Of a DNA stretch of 64,000 bases, positions 27,002 through 35,609 are shown piece after piece (the stretch's first letter is position 1; every line of letters begins with the position of its first letter). The notes under the pieces were generated by a model that was given only the letters and a program-made list of their open reading frames with translations, had not been told where the DNA came from and ran no database searches. Source of the stretch: Gemmatimonadota bacterium (GTDB lineage: Bacteria; Gemmatimonadota; Gemmatimonadetes; Gemmatimonadales; Gemmatimonadaceae). The stretch covers positions 310,001 through 374,000 of the forward strand of contig JAZKBK010000001.1 of the NCBI GenBank assembly GCA_040388625.1. The letters are read 5' to 3'. A program made the position numbers and the translations under genes.

Positions 27002-28111
27002 ATGAGATACCAACCCGTCCGCGCTGCAATTTCGTTCGCGACGTTGCTGACGTTTGCGACCTCGCCAGGCGCACTCGCTCAAACTCCCCACCACACCCGC
27101 AACGTCGTCCTCATCGTATCCGACGGCCTCCGCTGGCAGGAGATCTTCGAGGGCGCGGACAGCCAGCTGATGAATCGCAAGTTCGGCCACGTCGAGGATA
27201 CGGCCGCGCTCCGCCGCGAGTTCTCGCGCGACGATGCGAGCTCCGCACGCGCCGTGCTCTTTCCATTCATATGGAACGTCGTCGCGAAACAGGGTGAGAT
27301 CTTCGGAAATCGCACGATGCAGAGCGATGCGGATGTCACCAACGGGTTCAAGTTCTCCTATCCGGGCTACAACGAGATGATCAGCGGGCATCCCGATCCG
27401 CGCATCGACAGCAACAATGCCGGACCGAATCCCAACCTCACCGTATTCGAATGGCTCGACACGCGACCTGGCCTCGCCGGACGCGTAGCGGTCTTTGGAA
27501 CGTGGAACGAGTTCGCAGACATCTTCAATCGCGGCCGCAGTCATCTTCCGATCTGGGCAGCATTCGACGCGCCGCCGACCGCAACACCACCCACGGCGCG
27601 CGACTCGTTGCTCGTCAACCTTTACGGCACCACTACCCGCCTCTGGAGTGATCTGGCGTACGATTCGTTCATGCAGGCGGAAGTGCGCGAGTACGTCGCG
27701 CGCTCGCATCCGCGTGTCATGTTCGTCGGTTATGGCGAGACCGACGAGTGGGCTCACATGGGCCGCTACGACATGGTACTCAAGTCCGCGCATCAGTTCG
27801 ATCAGTTCGTCGGCGATCTGTGGAACACCATGCAACGGATGCCGCAGTATCGCGACTCGACGACGTTCATCATCACAGCGGACCATGGTCGCGGAAGCGG
27901 GCTCAATGCGTGGACCGATCACGGCGCAGACGTCGTCGGTGCGGAAGCAATCTGGATCGCGGTGATCGGTCCGGACACTCCGGCCCGCGGCGAAGGCATG
28001 CACGTCAGCCGCGTAACCCAGTCCCAGATCGCCGCGACCATCGCAAGCCTGCTCGGCGAGAATTACTCCGCCGCCGTTCCGGCAGCAGCGCCACCGCTTC
28101 CGGTGCGTTGA
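27002..28111 (+). CDS. Secreted alkaline phosphatase superfamily enzyme
   Basis: This 369-residue exported protein has a signal peptide (1-26). The fold is of the alkaline phosphatase/phosphodiesterase superfamily. Asp41 in IVSDGLRW is a metal ligand and Ser119 in FSYPGYNEMISG is the likely nucleophile. GYGETDEWAHMGRYD and TADHGRG provide the other Asp/His ligands. Closest in layout are nucleotide pyrophosphatase/phosphodiesterase-like and sulfatase-like proteins; the substrate is unknown. I start at ATG 27002, directly before the signal peptide. The open frame upstream is not supported. A TACTTT element 8 nt before the ATG hints at a leaderless transcript. Confidence 0.8.
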   Translation: MRYQPVRAAISFATLLTFATSPGALAQTPHHTRNVVLIVSDGLRWQEIFEGADSQLMNRKFGHVEDTAALRREFSRDDASSARAVLFPFIWNVVAKQGEIFGNRTMQSDADVTNGFKFSYPGYNEMISGHPDPRIDSNNAGPNPNLTVFEWLDTRPGLAGRVAVFGTWNEFADIFNRGRSHLPIWAAFDAPPTATPPTARDSLLVNLYGTTTRLWSDLAYDSFMQAEVREYVARSHPRVMFVGYGETDEWAHMGRYDMVLKSAHQFDQFVGDLWNTMQRMPQYRDSTTFIITADHGRGSGLNAWTDHGADVVGAEAIWIAVIGPDTPARGEGMHVSRVTQSQIAATIASLLGENYSAAVPAAAPPLPVR

Positions 28112-28313
28112 AAATCGCATCGAAAATGTCGCGCTGATACACTCGCAGTTACACCGCCGCGTCAGCGAGCCGTGCGAGCGAATGTCGCCGTAACGACAAC
28201 ATGCATACTTATGCGCGGATGAAGCATGTAAAACCACCATCGCACCGGGGGTTAAATAACGACGGCGACAGTGCGACATTTCAGGTGAAGGACCAACCTC
28301 AGCCGCACTTCGC

Positions 28314-29543
28314 ATGACAGCCGTCGCCAACAGCACCGAATCCGGTCACGCTACATCTGCCGATTACATCGCCATCGAGGATGAGTGGGGCGCGCACAAC
28401 TACCATCCGCTGGATATCGTCATCGAGCGCGCTGCCGGCGCGTGGGTCTACGATGTGGATGGCAAGCGCTACCTCGACTGTCTGAGTGCGTATTCCGCCG
28501 TCAACCAGGGCCACTGTCATCCGCGCATCCTCGCGACGCTGGTGGAACAGGCACACCGAGTCACGCTCACCTCGCGCGCATTCCGCAACGAGCAGTTGCC
28601 GCTCTTCTGCGAAGAAGTTGCGCGGATGTGCGGGATGGAAATGGTGCTGCCGATGAACACCGGCGCCGAGGCCGTCGAGAGCGCGATCAAGGCGGCGCGG
28701 CGCTGGGGATACGAAGTGAAGGGAATTCCCGCCGATCGAGCGGAAATCATCGTGTTCGAGAACAACTTTCACGGTCGGACCACTACAATAGTCGGCTTCT
28801 CGTCAGAGCCATCCTATCGTGCCGGCTTCGGGCCCTTCGCCCCGGGTTTCAGGTTGATCCCCTACGGCGACATCGACGCCCTCGAGGCGGCGATCACGCC
28901 GAACACGTGCGCGGTGCTCATGGAGCCGATCCAGTGCGAGGCTGGAATCCTGATTCCCCCGGACGGATATCTTCGCGCAGCCTCCGATCTCTGTCGAGCG
29001 AACAATGTCCTCTTCATGGCCGACGAGATCCAGACGGGACTGGGCCGCACCGGTCGCATGTTCGCGTGCGATCACGAAGAGGTGAAGCCCGACGTGTACA
29101 TACTCGGCAAGGCGCTGGCAGGTGGCTTCTATCCGGTTTCCGCGGTTGTTTCGAGCCGGGAAGTGCTGGGCGTTCTCCGCGCAGGCACGCACGGCAGCAC
29201 CTTCGGCGGCAACCCGCTCGGCTGTGCAGTCGCGCGCACCGCGCTGCAGGTTCTCGAAGATGAGAACCTGGTCCAGCGCTCGGCGGACCTGGGCGCATGG
29301 TTCATGGGTGAGGTGGCGTCGATCAGGCATCCTGACATCAAGTCCGTGCGCGGCCGAGGTCTGATGGTGGGCATCGAGCTGCACGTGCCAGCGCGGTCCT
29401 ACTGCGAGGCGCTGATGGGACTCGGAATGCTGTGCAAGGAAACGCACGACCACGTCATCAGATTGTCCCCGCCGCTGGTTACATCGCGCGAGGATCTCGA
29501 GTGGGCTCTCGCTCAGTTACGGACTGTATTCTCGACGCGGTAG
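28314..29543 (+). CDS. rocD: Ornithine--oxo-acid aminotransferase
   Basis: This 409-residue class III PLP aminotransferase converts ornithine and 2-oxoglutarate to glutamate semialdehyde and glutamate. The [15 protein letters not shown] block, [30 protein letters not shown] and the PLP lysine K266 in [14 protein letters not shown] identify ornithine aminotransferase within the class. The 202-bp space upstream holds no gene; a short inverted repeat (ACATGC/GCATGT, near 28198-28230) lies there and may be regulatory. A good terminator follows. It could meet arginine catabolism with SpeA at 4296. Confidence 0.94.
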   Translation: MTAVANSTESGHATSADYIAIEDEWGAHNYHPLDIVIERAAGAWVYDVDGKRYLDCLSAYSAVNQGHCHPRILATLVEQAHRVTLTSRAFRNEQLPLFCEEVARMCGMEMVLPMNTGAEAVESAIKAARRWGYEVKGIPADRAEIIVFENNFHGRTTTIVGFSSEPSYRAGFGPFAPGFRLIPYGDIDALEAAITPNTCAVLMEPIQCEAGILIPPDGYLRAASDLCRANNVLFMADEIQTGLGRTGRMFACDHEEVKPDVYILGKALAGGFYPVSAVVSSREVLGVLRAGTHGSTFGGNPLGCAVARTALQVLEDENLVQRSADLGAWFMGEVASIRHPDIKSVRGRGLMVGIELHVPARSYCEALMGLGMLCKETHDHVIRLSPPLVTSREDLEWALAQLRTVFSTR

Positions 29544-29585
29544 ACTCGCTGCCAGGTTGTTGCCTGGCCACCACGCTCGATCAAG

Positions 29586-29620
29586 CAGCCCCGACCAACG
29601 GATCGGGGCTGTTCGCTTTT
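29586..29620 (+). terminator. Rho-independent terminator after rocD
   Basis: A 9-bp stem pairs CAGCCCCGA (29586-29594) with TCGGGGCTG (29603-29611), with an 8-nt loop, followed by TTCGC and TTTT. It also lies just beyond the end of the convergent Hsp20 gene. Confidence 0.85.
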
Positions 29621-29638
29621 CGGCCTGGGTGTTTCCGC

Positions 29639-30166
29639 CTACTTGTGCTCGACTGGAACCGCCTGCTGCTGATTCGCCTTCTGCGAACCCTTGCCCTCGA
29701 CTCTCGCGCTGGCGTTACCGGTCGCACTGCTTTCGCCGTTGCTGATGGTAATCTTCTTGGGCTGCGGAAGTGCGGTCTTGGGGACGCGAACGTTCAACAC
29801 ACCGTTGGTGAAATTCGCGGTGATCTTGGAATCGTCCACTCCCTTGGGCAGCCGGAACGACCGCGTGAACGAGCCGTAGGTCCGCTCCACCAGGTGATAC
29901 TCCGTACCGTCGCCTTCCTTGCGCTCCGCGGACTTGTGTCCGCGAACTGTCAGCATTCCGTTATCGGAAGTGACCTCTACATCTTCCGGCTTGACGCCCG
30001 GAAGCTCGACGGACAGCGCGATCTCACGGTCGTCCTCCCGTACATCGACGGGCGGCGCCAGAGAAGCTGTCGGCGTTGTGCGGCTCAGTGCATCGTCAAA
30101 TAAGCGATTCACCTCCCTGCGCAGACCGAACACAGGAAGAGGTGTCAGTGAAGTTTCGAACAGCAT
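29639..30166 (-). CDS. Hsp20 small heat-shock protein
   Basis: This 175-residue alpha-crystallin-type chaperone binds unfolding proteins in the cytoplasm. The alpha-crystallin domain spans about 36-135, with VELPGVKPEDVEVTSDNGML, the GSFTRSFRLPKGVD strand and the NGVLNVRVPK end motif (G-V-L-x-V). A Lys-rich, Gln-rich tail follows. ATG 30166 is chosen because GGAGG precedes it by 7-8 nt; starts at 30181 and 30220 lie upstream without such a site. No CIRCE element is seen. Instead, short GGCCAATC-type repeats lie in the divergent space to the histidine kinase. Confidence 0.93.
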   Translation of the reverse strand: MLFETSLTPLPVFGLRREVNRLFDDALSRTTPTASLAPPVDVREDDREIALSVELPGVKPEDVEVTSDNGMLTVRGHKSAERKEGDGTEYHLVERTYGSFTRSFRLPKGVDDSKITANFTNGVLNVRVPKTALPQPKKITISNGESSATGNASARVEGKGSQKANQQQAVPVEHK

Positions 30167-30222
30167 GGTGCTGACCTCCATCTGAGAGTTTTGTCTGTTT
30201 TTTTCGGGCCCTGCGCCCACCG

Positions 30223-30298
30223 GGCCAATCCGGCAATGGGCGGGCCAGTGATGCCGGCCAATCTGGCTTAAGAGCGTCTGTTTATCGGCCAGTTCGGC
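30223..30298. repeat. Three GGCCARTYYGGC repeats between hsp20 and kinase
   Basis: Three imperfect copies are present: GGCCAATCCGGC (30223-30234), GGCCAATCTGGC (30256-30267) and GGCCAGTTCGGC (30287-30298). They are spaced 33 and 31 bp, about three helical turns. Each has a GCC-N5-GGC dyad. The regular phasing in a divergent promoter region suggests a protein-binding array. Confidence 0.5.
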
Positions 30299-30328
30299 AT
30301 TTTCGTCTGAAATATTGGCAAACAGATC

Positions 30329-31984
30329 ATGAAGATCGTTACCAATCGATCGGTCATCCTGTCCTACGGTAGGCTCGCAGAAGACCGACTCGCCGAGGAA
30401 GTGACATTGTCAGGGAAAGCACATCCGCACGTTACCGCCGCCATGCTGTCTGAAGATTCTGATTCATCGATACTGGTCGGCGCTCTCGCCGACATAGCCG
30501 TGTGTCTCTCTGACGCACGGCCGACGGAACTGGTCGCGCAGGACGTGCTCGAGCGAGCGCATCTGTCGATCGGCGCATCGGAGCTGGCGGTCTGGCTGGA
30601 TGGGGGCGGCGAGCTTGTGCGAACCTGGGGAGCGGGCCCGGAAGAGGCCTCTGTGGATGAGCTTCGGGCCGCCATGGCAGGTGCGGCGCCCGGGATCGTT
30701 GCACGCGAGATGAGCTTCGGGCCGCGCCGGGTGGGCATCCTGCTGGCGCGCTTCGGAGGTGACGTGGCGGAGCCGGTGGAGCGCTTTCTGGAGGCGCTCG
30801 CTGCGTTGCTTGCGGCGTTCGTCGCGAACTCCGAGCGTTCCCGGAGACTCGAGGGCGATCTCCAGATCCGGATGCGCGAGGTGCAGGAGCAGAAGCGGTT
30901 CACTGAAACGGTGCTCGATCTACTGCCGCTGGGTCTGTACGTGATCGATCGCGATTACCGGATCACGGTTTGGAATCGCAAGCGCGAGACGGGGATGCAG
31001 GGCGTGTCCCGCGACGAAGCTATCGGCCGCACCATCTTCGAGATCCTTCACCGTCAGCCGGAGGACGTGGTTCGTCGCGAATTCGACGAGGTGTTCGCCA
31101 CCGGCAAGACGCAGCAGTTCCAGACCGAATCCAGCGCCAGCGGCGCGCTGCGTACCTACAGGCTTTCCAAGATTCCAATTCGCGACCAGACGGGCGTCGT
31201 GACGCACATCATTACTATCGGCGAGGACATCACCGATTGGGTGGAAGCGCGTGAAGCCGTGGCACAGAACGAAAAACTCGCCGCGATCGGCCGCCTCGCC
31301 GCGGGGATCATGCACGAGATAAACAATCCGCTCGCGACGATCGCAGCGTGTGCGGAGAGCATGGCGCTCGAAACGAAAGTTGATGGAAGTACGTCGCAAG
31401 GCGCGCTGGATGGCGCGGCCGATGGCGGGCCTGAGTATCTCAAGATCATCGAGAGCGAAGTTCAGCGCTGCAAGCGCATCATCGACGGGTTGCTCGATTT
31501 CAGCCGGCCGCGCGCGCAGGAGAGACAATCTCTCCAGGTGAATACCGTCGTGGAGCGCGCACTGTTTCTACTCAAGCATCACGCGCGCTTCAAGCAGCTC
31601 ACCGTGCAGGCGGAGCTCGGAACCGAGCTTGCAACAGTGCATGCGAGCTCCGAGCAGTTGATCCAGGTAATGATTGCACTATTGATGAATGCGGCGGACG
31701 CGATGCCGCAGTACGGGCGCGTTCTCATACGCACACGTGCAGCGCCGCGTGGTGCGAAGCACGTCGTTATCGAAGTACAGGACGAAGGTTCGGGGATGAC
31801 GCGCAACGAGATGTCGCGCATCTTCGAGCCATTCTATACAACGAAGGAGCCGGGCCGGGGTACAGGGCTCGGACTCGCTATCTGCCATGGTATCGTTGCC
31901 GACCACGGGGGTCGCATCGAGGTATCCAGTGAACCTGGCAAGGGAACGCGTTTCACCATTCTCTTGCCGATGGAGGAAGCATGA
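30329..31984 (+). CDS. Soluble GAF/PAS sensor histidine kinase, NtrB-like
   Basis: This 551-residue cytoplasmic kinase has no membrane helix. A GAF-like N-terminal region (about 45-175) and a PAS domain (about 190-310, ETVLDLLPLGLYVIDRDYRITVWN) sense an unknown signal. The H-box IMHEINNPLATI carries phospho-accepting His329, and the ATPase domain has NAADAM and GTGLGLAICHGIV. It overlaps the next response regulator by 4 nt, which should be its partner. The start ATG 30329 lacks a good ribosome site; ATG 30443 is an alternative. Confidence 0.9.
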   Translation: MKIVTNRSVILSYGRLAEDRLAEEVTLSGKAHPHVTAAMLSEDSDSSILVGALADIAVCLSDARPTELVAQDVLERAHLSIGASELAVWLDGGGELVRTWGAGPEEASVDELRAAMAGAAPGIVAREMSFGPRRVGILLARFGGDVAEPVERFLEALAALLAAFVANSERSRRLEGDLQIRMREVQEQKRFTETVLDLLPLGLYVIDRDYRITVWNRKRETGMQGVSRDEAIGRTIFEILHRQPEDVVRREFDEVFATGKTQQFQTESSASGALRTYRLSKIPIRDQTGVVTHIITIGEDITDWVEAREAVAQNEKLAAIGRLAAGIMHEINNPLATIAACAESMALETKVDGSTSQGALDGAADGGPEYLKIIESEVQRCKRIIDGLLDFSRPRAQERQSLQVNTVVERALFLLKHHARFKQLTVQAELGTELATVHASSEQLIQVMIALLMNAADAMPQYGRVLIRTRAAPRGAKHVVIEVQDEGSGMTRNEMSRIFEPFYTTKEPGRGTGLGLAICHGIVADHGGRIEVSSEPGKGTRFTILLPMEEA

Positions 31985-33318
31985 GCGCCGACGGGAGTGC
32001 CCCAATCCGTGTGCTGATTGCCGAGGATGAGGAGCACCTTGGCGCAATTCTCGAGCATTTTCTGAGGAGCCGCGGTTACGCGGTAACTATGTGTCGTGAC
32101 GGCCGTGCTGCGTTGACCGAGCTGCATGCCGTTCCGTACGACGTCGCGCTGATCGACATCGTGATGCCCGAGATGGACGGACTCGAAGTACTGCGGCATT
32201 TGCAGAACGAGCCCGCGCCGCCGGAGGTGATCATAATCACCGGCAACGGCACGATCGATACCGCGATAACCGCCATCAAGCTCGGCGCGTACGACTACAT
32301 CTCCAAGCCATACAGAATGGCCGAGATCGACGTAATGGTGCGTCGTGCGTGGGAAAAGCGCGAGCTCGGCAAGGCCAACGTCATGTTGCGTGCACGGACG
32401 CGCGAACTGCCATCGGAGATGACGAGCAGGAATCCGTCGATGCGCGAAGTGCTGGCGCGTCTGCCGGCGCTTGCGCAATCCGATGCGCCAGTCGTGATCA
32501 AGGGCGAGCGCGGCGTTGGCAAGAGTTACGTTGCGCGATATCTGCATGCGCTGTCCGGACGCGTCCGCGACTCGCTGATCGAAGTGCGACAGGTCCGCGG
32601 TGGTCTTACCGGCGCCGCAGCACTCGTTGGACGGCAGGGAGTTCCGTCCGGCGGCGCAATGCCCACGGGTGCATTTCTCGCAGCGGACCGTGGAACGACG
32701 GTGATCGACATCGCGGCACTGGACGAAGAGGCGCGCGGCGTACTGCGGGACGTAATCGGGTCCAACGCCTTCATGCGTATCGGAGGATCACACGCACTTC
32801 CCCTGACCACGCGTCTGGTGATCTGCGTGGACGATCCTGCCGACGCCTTCGCCTCGTCGATCGGCGCCGAGCAGTTGACGATTCCGCCGCTTCGCACTCG
32901 GCACGAAGACCTTGCGCCACTGGTCGCCGAGATGTTGGCCGAGCAGACGGGACCGATTCACACCATCGCGCCGGAGGCATTCGACGTGCTTGCGTCGTAT
33001 ACGTGGCCCGGAAACGTGCGCGAGCTCGGCGTGGTGCTTGCCCGTTGCGCGCTTCTCGCTCCCAAGGAGAACATCTCCGCTGGCGACCTTCGCCTGCTGC
33101 TCGCCACCGGGGCAGTCGGTGTGGAAGGGCGGGGCGCGCCCCTCTCCGACCTGGAAAAGCTGCATATTGAAGCCATGCTAGTCCGATTTCATTGGCACCA
33201 GGGCCGCGCAGCCGAGGCGCTTGGCATATCGACCAAGACACTGTATCGCAAGATGCGCGAGTTCGGCTTTCGCCGTCCGCGCAAGCGCAAGTTTGCCCGG
33301 GTCCGGCCTGAGGAATGA
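31981..33318 (+). CDS. NtrC-like response regulator with degenerate AAA+ domain
   Basis: This 445-residue regulator has a receiver domain (about 8-125, phospho-acceptor Asp59, Lys109), an AAA+ region (about 150-375) and a Fis-type helix-turn-helix at the end (EALGISTKTLYRKMREF). Walker A GERGVGKS is at 175-182 and the sensor II WPGNVRELG block is kept. The GAFTGA loop needed to contact sigma-54 is missing, and the Walker B region reads RGTTVIDIAAL instead of GTLFLDE. It probably regulates transcription without sigma-54, or as a non-hydrolysing DNA-binding protein. It overlaps both neighbours by 4 nt. Confidence 0.88.
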   Translation: MSADGSAPIRVLIAEDEEHLGAILEHFLRSRGYAVTMCRDGRAALTELHAVPYDVALIDIVMPEMDGLEVLRHLQNEPAPPEVIIITGNGTIDTAITAIKLGAYDYISKPYRMAEIDVMVRRAWEKRELGKANVMLRARTRELPSEMTSRNPSMREVLARLPALAQSDAPVVIKGERGVGKSYVARYLHALSGRVRDSLIEVRQVRGGLTGAAALVGRQGVPSGGAMPTGAFLAADRGTTVIDIAALDEEARGVLRDVIGSNAFMRIGGSHALPLTTRLVICVDDPADAFASSIGAEQLTIPPLRTRHEDLAPLVAEMLAEQTGPIHTIAPEAFDVLASYTWPGNVRELGVVLARCALLAPKENISAGDLRLLLATGAVGVEGRGAPLSDLEKLHIEAMLVRFHWHQGRAAEALGISTKTLYRKMREFGFRRPRKRKFARVRPEE

Positions 33319-33983
33319 AGATCCTCGTTATCGAGGACGATCCGACCGTCGGGCAGTTCGTCAAGCGGGGGTTGGAGGAGCAGCGCTGGACCGTCGATCT
33401 TGCCGAGAACGGAAATGATGGAGAAGCACTCGCCACGGCCGGCGACTACGATCTCATCATTCTCGACATGCGGCTGCCGGGGAAGTCCGGAATGGAGGTG
33501 CTTCACGACCTTCGCGCGCGCAACTTTCAGCGCCCAGTGCTCGTGCTGACGGCACAGGACGCGGTTGATGCGAAGGTACAGACACTGCGTGCCGGCGCGG
33601 ACGATTACGTGACAAAGCCTTTCGCATTCGAGGAACTGCTCGCGCGCGTGGAGGCACTTGCGCGTCGTCCGCGCGCGATGGCGTCTCCCGTGATGCAGGT
33701 GGCCGATCTCACGCTCGACGTCGACACGCGCGAAGTGCGGCGAGGCGGCAGTCTCATTGAGCTCACGCCCAAGGAATACACGGTGCTGGAGTACCTGATG
33801 CGACATCACGGCCGCGTGATGAGCAGAACGCTGATCACCGAGTACGCCTGGGGATATCACTTCGATCCGGGGACCAACATCGTGGACGTCGTGATCAATC
33901 ACCTTCGCAAGAAGATCGACGCCGATCACGAGAAGAAGCTGATCTCGACCGTGCGCGGCGTCGGGTACGTTGTGCGCGGATGA
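33315..33983 (+). CDS. OmpR/PhoB-family response regulator
   Basis: This 222-residue regulator has a receiver domain (1-115, phospho-acceptor Asp51, Lys in the TKPF motif) and a winged-helix DNA-binding domain (about 125-222, LTPKEYTVLEYLMRHHGRVMSR and VVINHLRKKID). Regulators of this family bind direct repeats spaced 11 bp; such repeats occur at 35499-35537 and 10165-10179. The gene overlaps the NtrC-like gene before it and the kinase after it by ATGA, so it is in a four-gene operon with its likely kinase immediately downstream. Confidence 0.95.
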   Translation: MKILVIEDDPTVGQFVKRGLEEQRWTVDLAENGNDGEALATAGDYDLIILDMRLPGKSGMEVLHDLRARNFQRPVLVLTAQDAVDAKVQTLRAGADDYVTKPFAFEELLARVEALARRPRAMASPVMQVADLTLDVDTREVRRGGSLIELTPKEYTVLEYLMRHHGRVMSRTLITEYAWGYHFDPGTNIVDVVINHLRKKIDADHEKKLISTVRGVGYVVRG

Positions 33984-35455
33984 TTCCTGCGCGGCTGAAG
34001 CTGACGTTTGTTTTCGCCGGTGCCATGACCGTGACCGGCGCCGCACTTGGAATAGCAGTTTCCGCTTCGCGCACCGCCGGTGCATACAGCGCCATCGCGC
34101 GCGAGGCACTGGCAGACGGCGATCTCGCGATGCGGATCATCGAGCAGGCATCGAAGGATCGAGAGCCAGTCGTGGCACGCGATTCATCTGGCGCCGAGCA
34201 GATCGCGCGCTCGGTTGCGGCACGACTGGAAGTGATCCCGGGGTATGTCGTGATCGTCGGACGCAAGGCGAACGTCGTGTTCACGTCCTTCGACGTGCGC
34301 GACCTGTCGGACGACGACTGGACGACGCTGCAGCATGGCATCGCCGATCTTCCCGACGACGGCCCAGCGGGCGTGATCAGCGTGGGACAGGAACGCATTC
34401 TGTTCGTCGCACACGCGATACACGACAGCACCACGCGCTTGAGCCGCGTCGTCACCGGCGTGCGCGTGCGGGGTGCTCAGAGTCTGCCGACGGAGCTTGT
34501 GACGACTCTCTTCGCGGTCATGCCTCTTGCGATCGCGCTTGCATCGTGGGGAATGTGGCTGATGCTCGGCGGTACGTTCCGTAGAATCGAGCGTGTGCGA
34601 CGCGGAGTTGCCGACATCACCGACGGTCGCAGTCTGCACCGGCGATTGTCGGATGACGAGGCGAGTCCCGAGATAGCTGCCCTGATCGATACGTTGAATT
34701 CGATGATTGCACGGCTCGAGACATCGTTCGCGGCATTGCGGCGCTTCACCGCGGACGCGAGCCACGAGCTCAAGACACCGCTTGCCGTGTTGCGTGCGGA
34801 CGTGGAGCGCGCAATGAGCGCTACAACACGGAAGGACGATCGTCTCGTCGCGCTCGAGGAAGCGCTGCACGAGACGACTCGCATGGCGGATCTCGTCGAG
34901 AGCCTGCTCACCCTTGCGCGTGCGGACGAGGGAAGATTCGACCTGTACCGCGAGCGCGTCGATCTGAGCGAGCTCACGCAGGAAGTGTACGAGACCGCGC
35001 TCATACTGGGCGAGGGTGCGGGCGTGGCGGTGAATCTTCCGTTCACGACCGAAGTCACGATTGCGGGCGATCGCACGCGACTGCGGCAGCTATTTCTGAA
35101 CCTCGTTACCAACGCGATCAAGTACACACCGCGCGGCGGACGCGTCGACATCGGACTCGGGCGCCATCCAGACAACGTGACGTTCGCAGTGCGTGATACA
35201 GGAGCGGGAATCGCTGCTGCGGATCTACCGCATATCTTCGAGCGATTCTGGCGCGCCGATCGTGCACGCTCGCGCACTGCGGAGCGTGGAGGATTCGGGT
35301 TGGGTCTTGCGATCAGCCAGTGGATTGCTCAGGCTCACGGCGGCACTCTCACGGTTCAGTCGCGACTCGGCAAGGGGTCGTTGTTCACTCTCACGCTTCC
35401 GCTCGATGCAGCCGACCGCGCGGAGCCCGATGATGAGACGTTGCCGGAGCACTGA
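33980..35455 (+). CDS. Membrane sensor histidine kinase
   Basis: This 491-residue kinase is the probable partner of the OmpR-type regulator. Two membrane helices (about 8-28 and 172-195) enclose a periplasmic sensor of about 140 residues. A HAMP-like linker follows, then an H-box with His262 in DASHELKTPLAVLR. The catalytic domain has NLVTNAIKYTPRGG, DTGAGI, FERFWR and GLGLAISQWI. It is the last of four overlapping two-component genes; the TonB operon begins 154 bp later. Confidence 0.95.
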   Translation: MIPARLKLTFVFAGAMTVTGAALGIAVSASRTAGAYSAIAREALADGDLAMRIIEQASKDREPVVARDSSGAEQIARSVAARLEVIPGYVVIVGRKANVVFTSFDVRDLSDDDWTTLQHGIADLPDDGPAGVISVGQERILFVAHAIHDSTTRLSRVVTGVRVRGAQSLPTELVTTLFAVMPLAIALASWGMWLMLGGTFRRIERVRRGVADITDGRSLHRRLSDDEASPEIAALIDTLNSMIARLETSFAALRRFTADASHELKTPLAVLRADVERAMSATTRKDDRLVALEEALHETTRMADLVESLLTLARADEGRFDLYRERVDLSELTQEVYETALILGEGAGVAVNLPFTTEVTIAGDRTRLRQLFLNLVTNAIKYTPRGGRVDIGLGRHPDNVTFAVRDTGAGIAAADLPHIFERFWRADRARSRTAERGGFGLGLAISQWIAQAHGGTLTVQSRLGKGSLFTLTLPLDAADRAEPDDETLPEH

Positions 35456-35498
35456 TGCAGTGACGCCGCATCGCAATGCGGTCCAGATCCGACCGGTG

Positions 35499-35537
35499 TT
35501 AATCTTCCGTTAATGTTTTGAATTAACTGAAGCTTAA
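35499..35537. promoter_or_regulatory. Two TTAA-N7-TTAA boxes before TonB operon
   Basis: TTAA elements begin at 35499, 35510, 35523 and 35534. This gives two direct-repeat boxes with 11-bp spacing (TTAATCTTCCGTTAA and TTAACTGAAGCTTAA). A further TTAA is at 35556. This is the form expected for an OmpR-family regulator, whose gene lies just upstream. A similar box precedes actA. Confidence 0.5.
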
Positions 35538-35609
35538 TCTCCCGGCCATTCCGGCTTAATTGTGCGCCAGTATTCTTCTCTCAGTCATTCTGAGGAGCTT
35601 GCTGCCGCA

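Noticed and set aside
28198-28230. ACATGC/GCATGT inverted repeat before rocD, considered as an arginine-type operator
   Set aside because: It does not match the ARG box, and the arms are short with a long spacer, so chance cannot be excluded. It is only mentioned with the gene.
26987-28336. 449-codon minus-strand frame opposite the phosphatase-like gene
   Set aside because: No signal or domain is seen in it, while the plus strand has a signal peptide and metal-site motifs.
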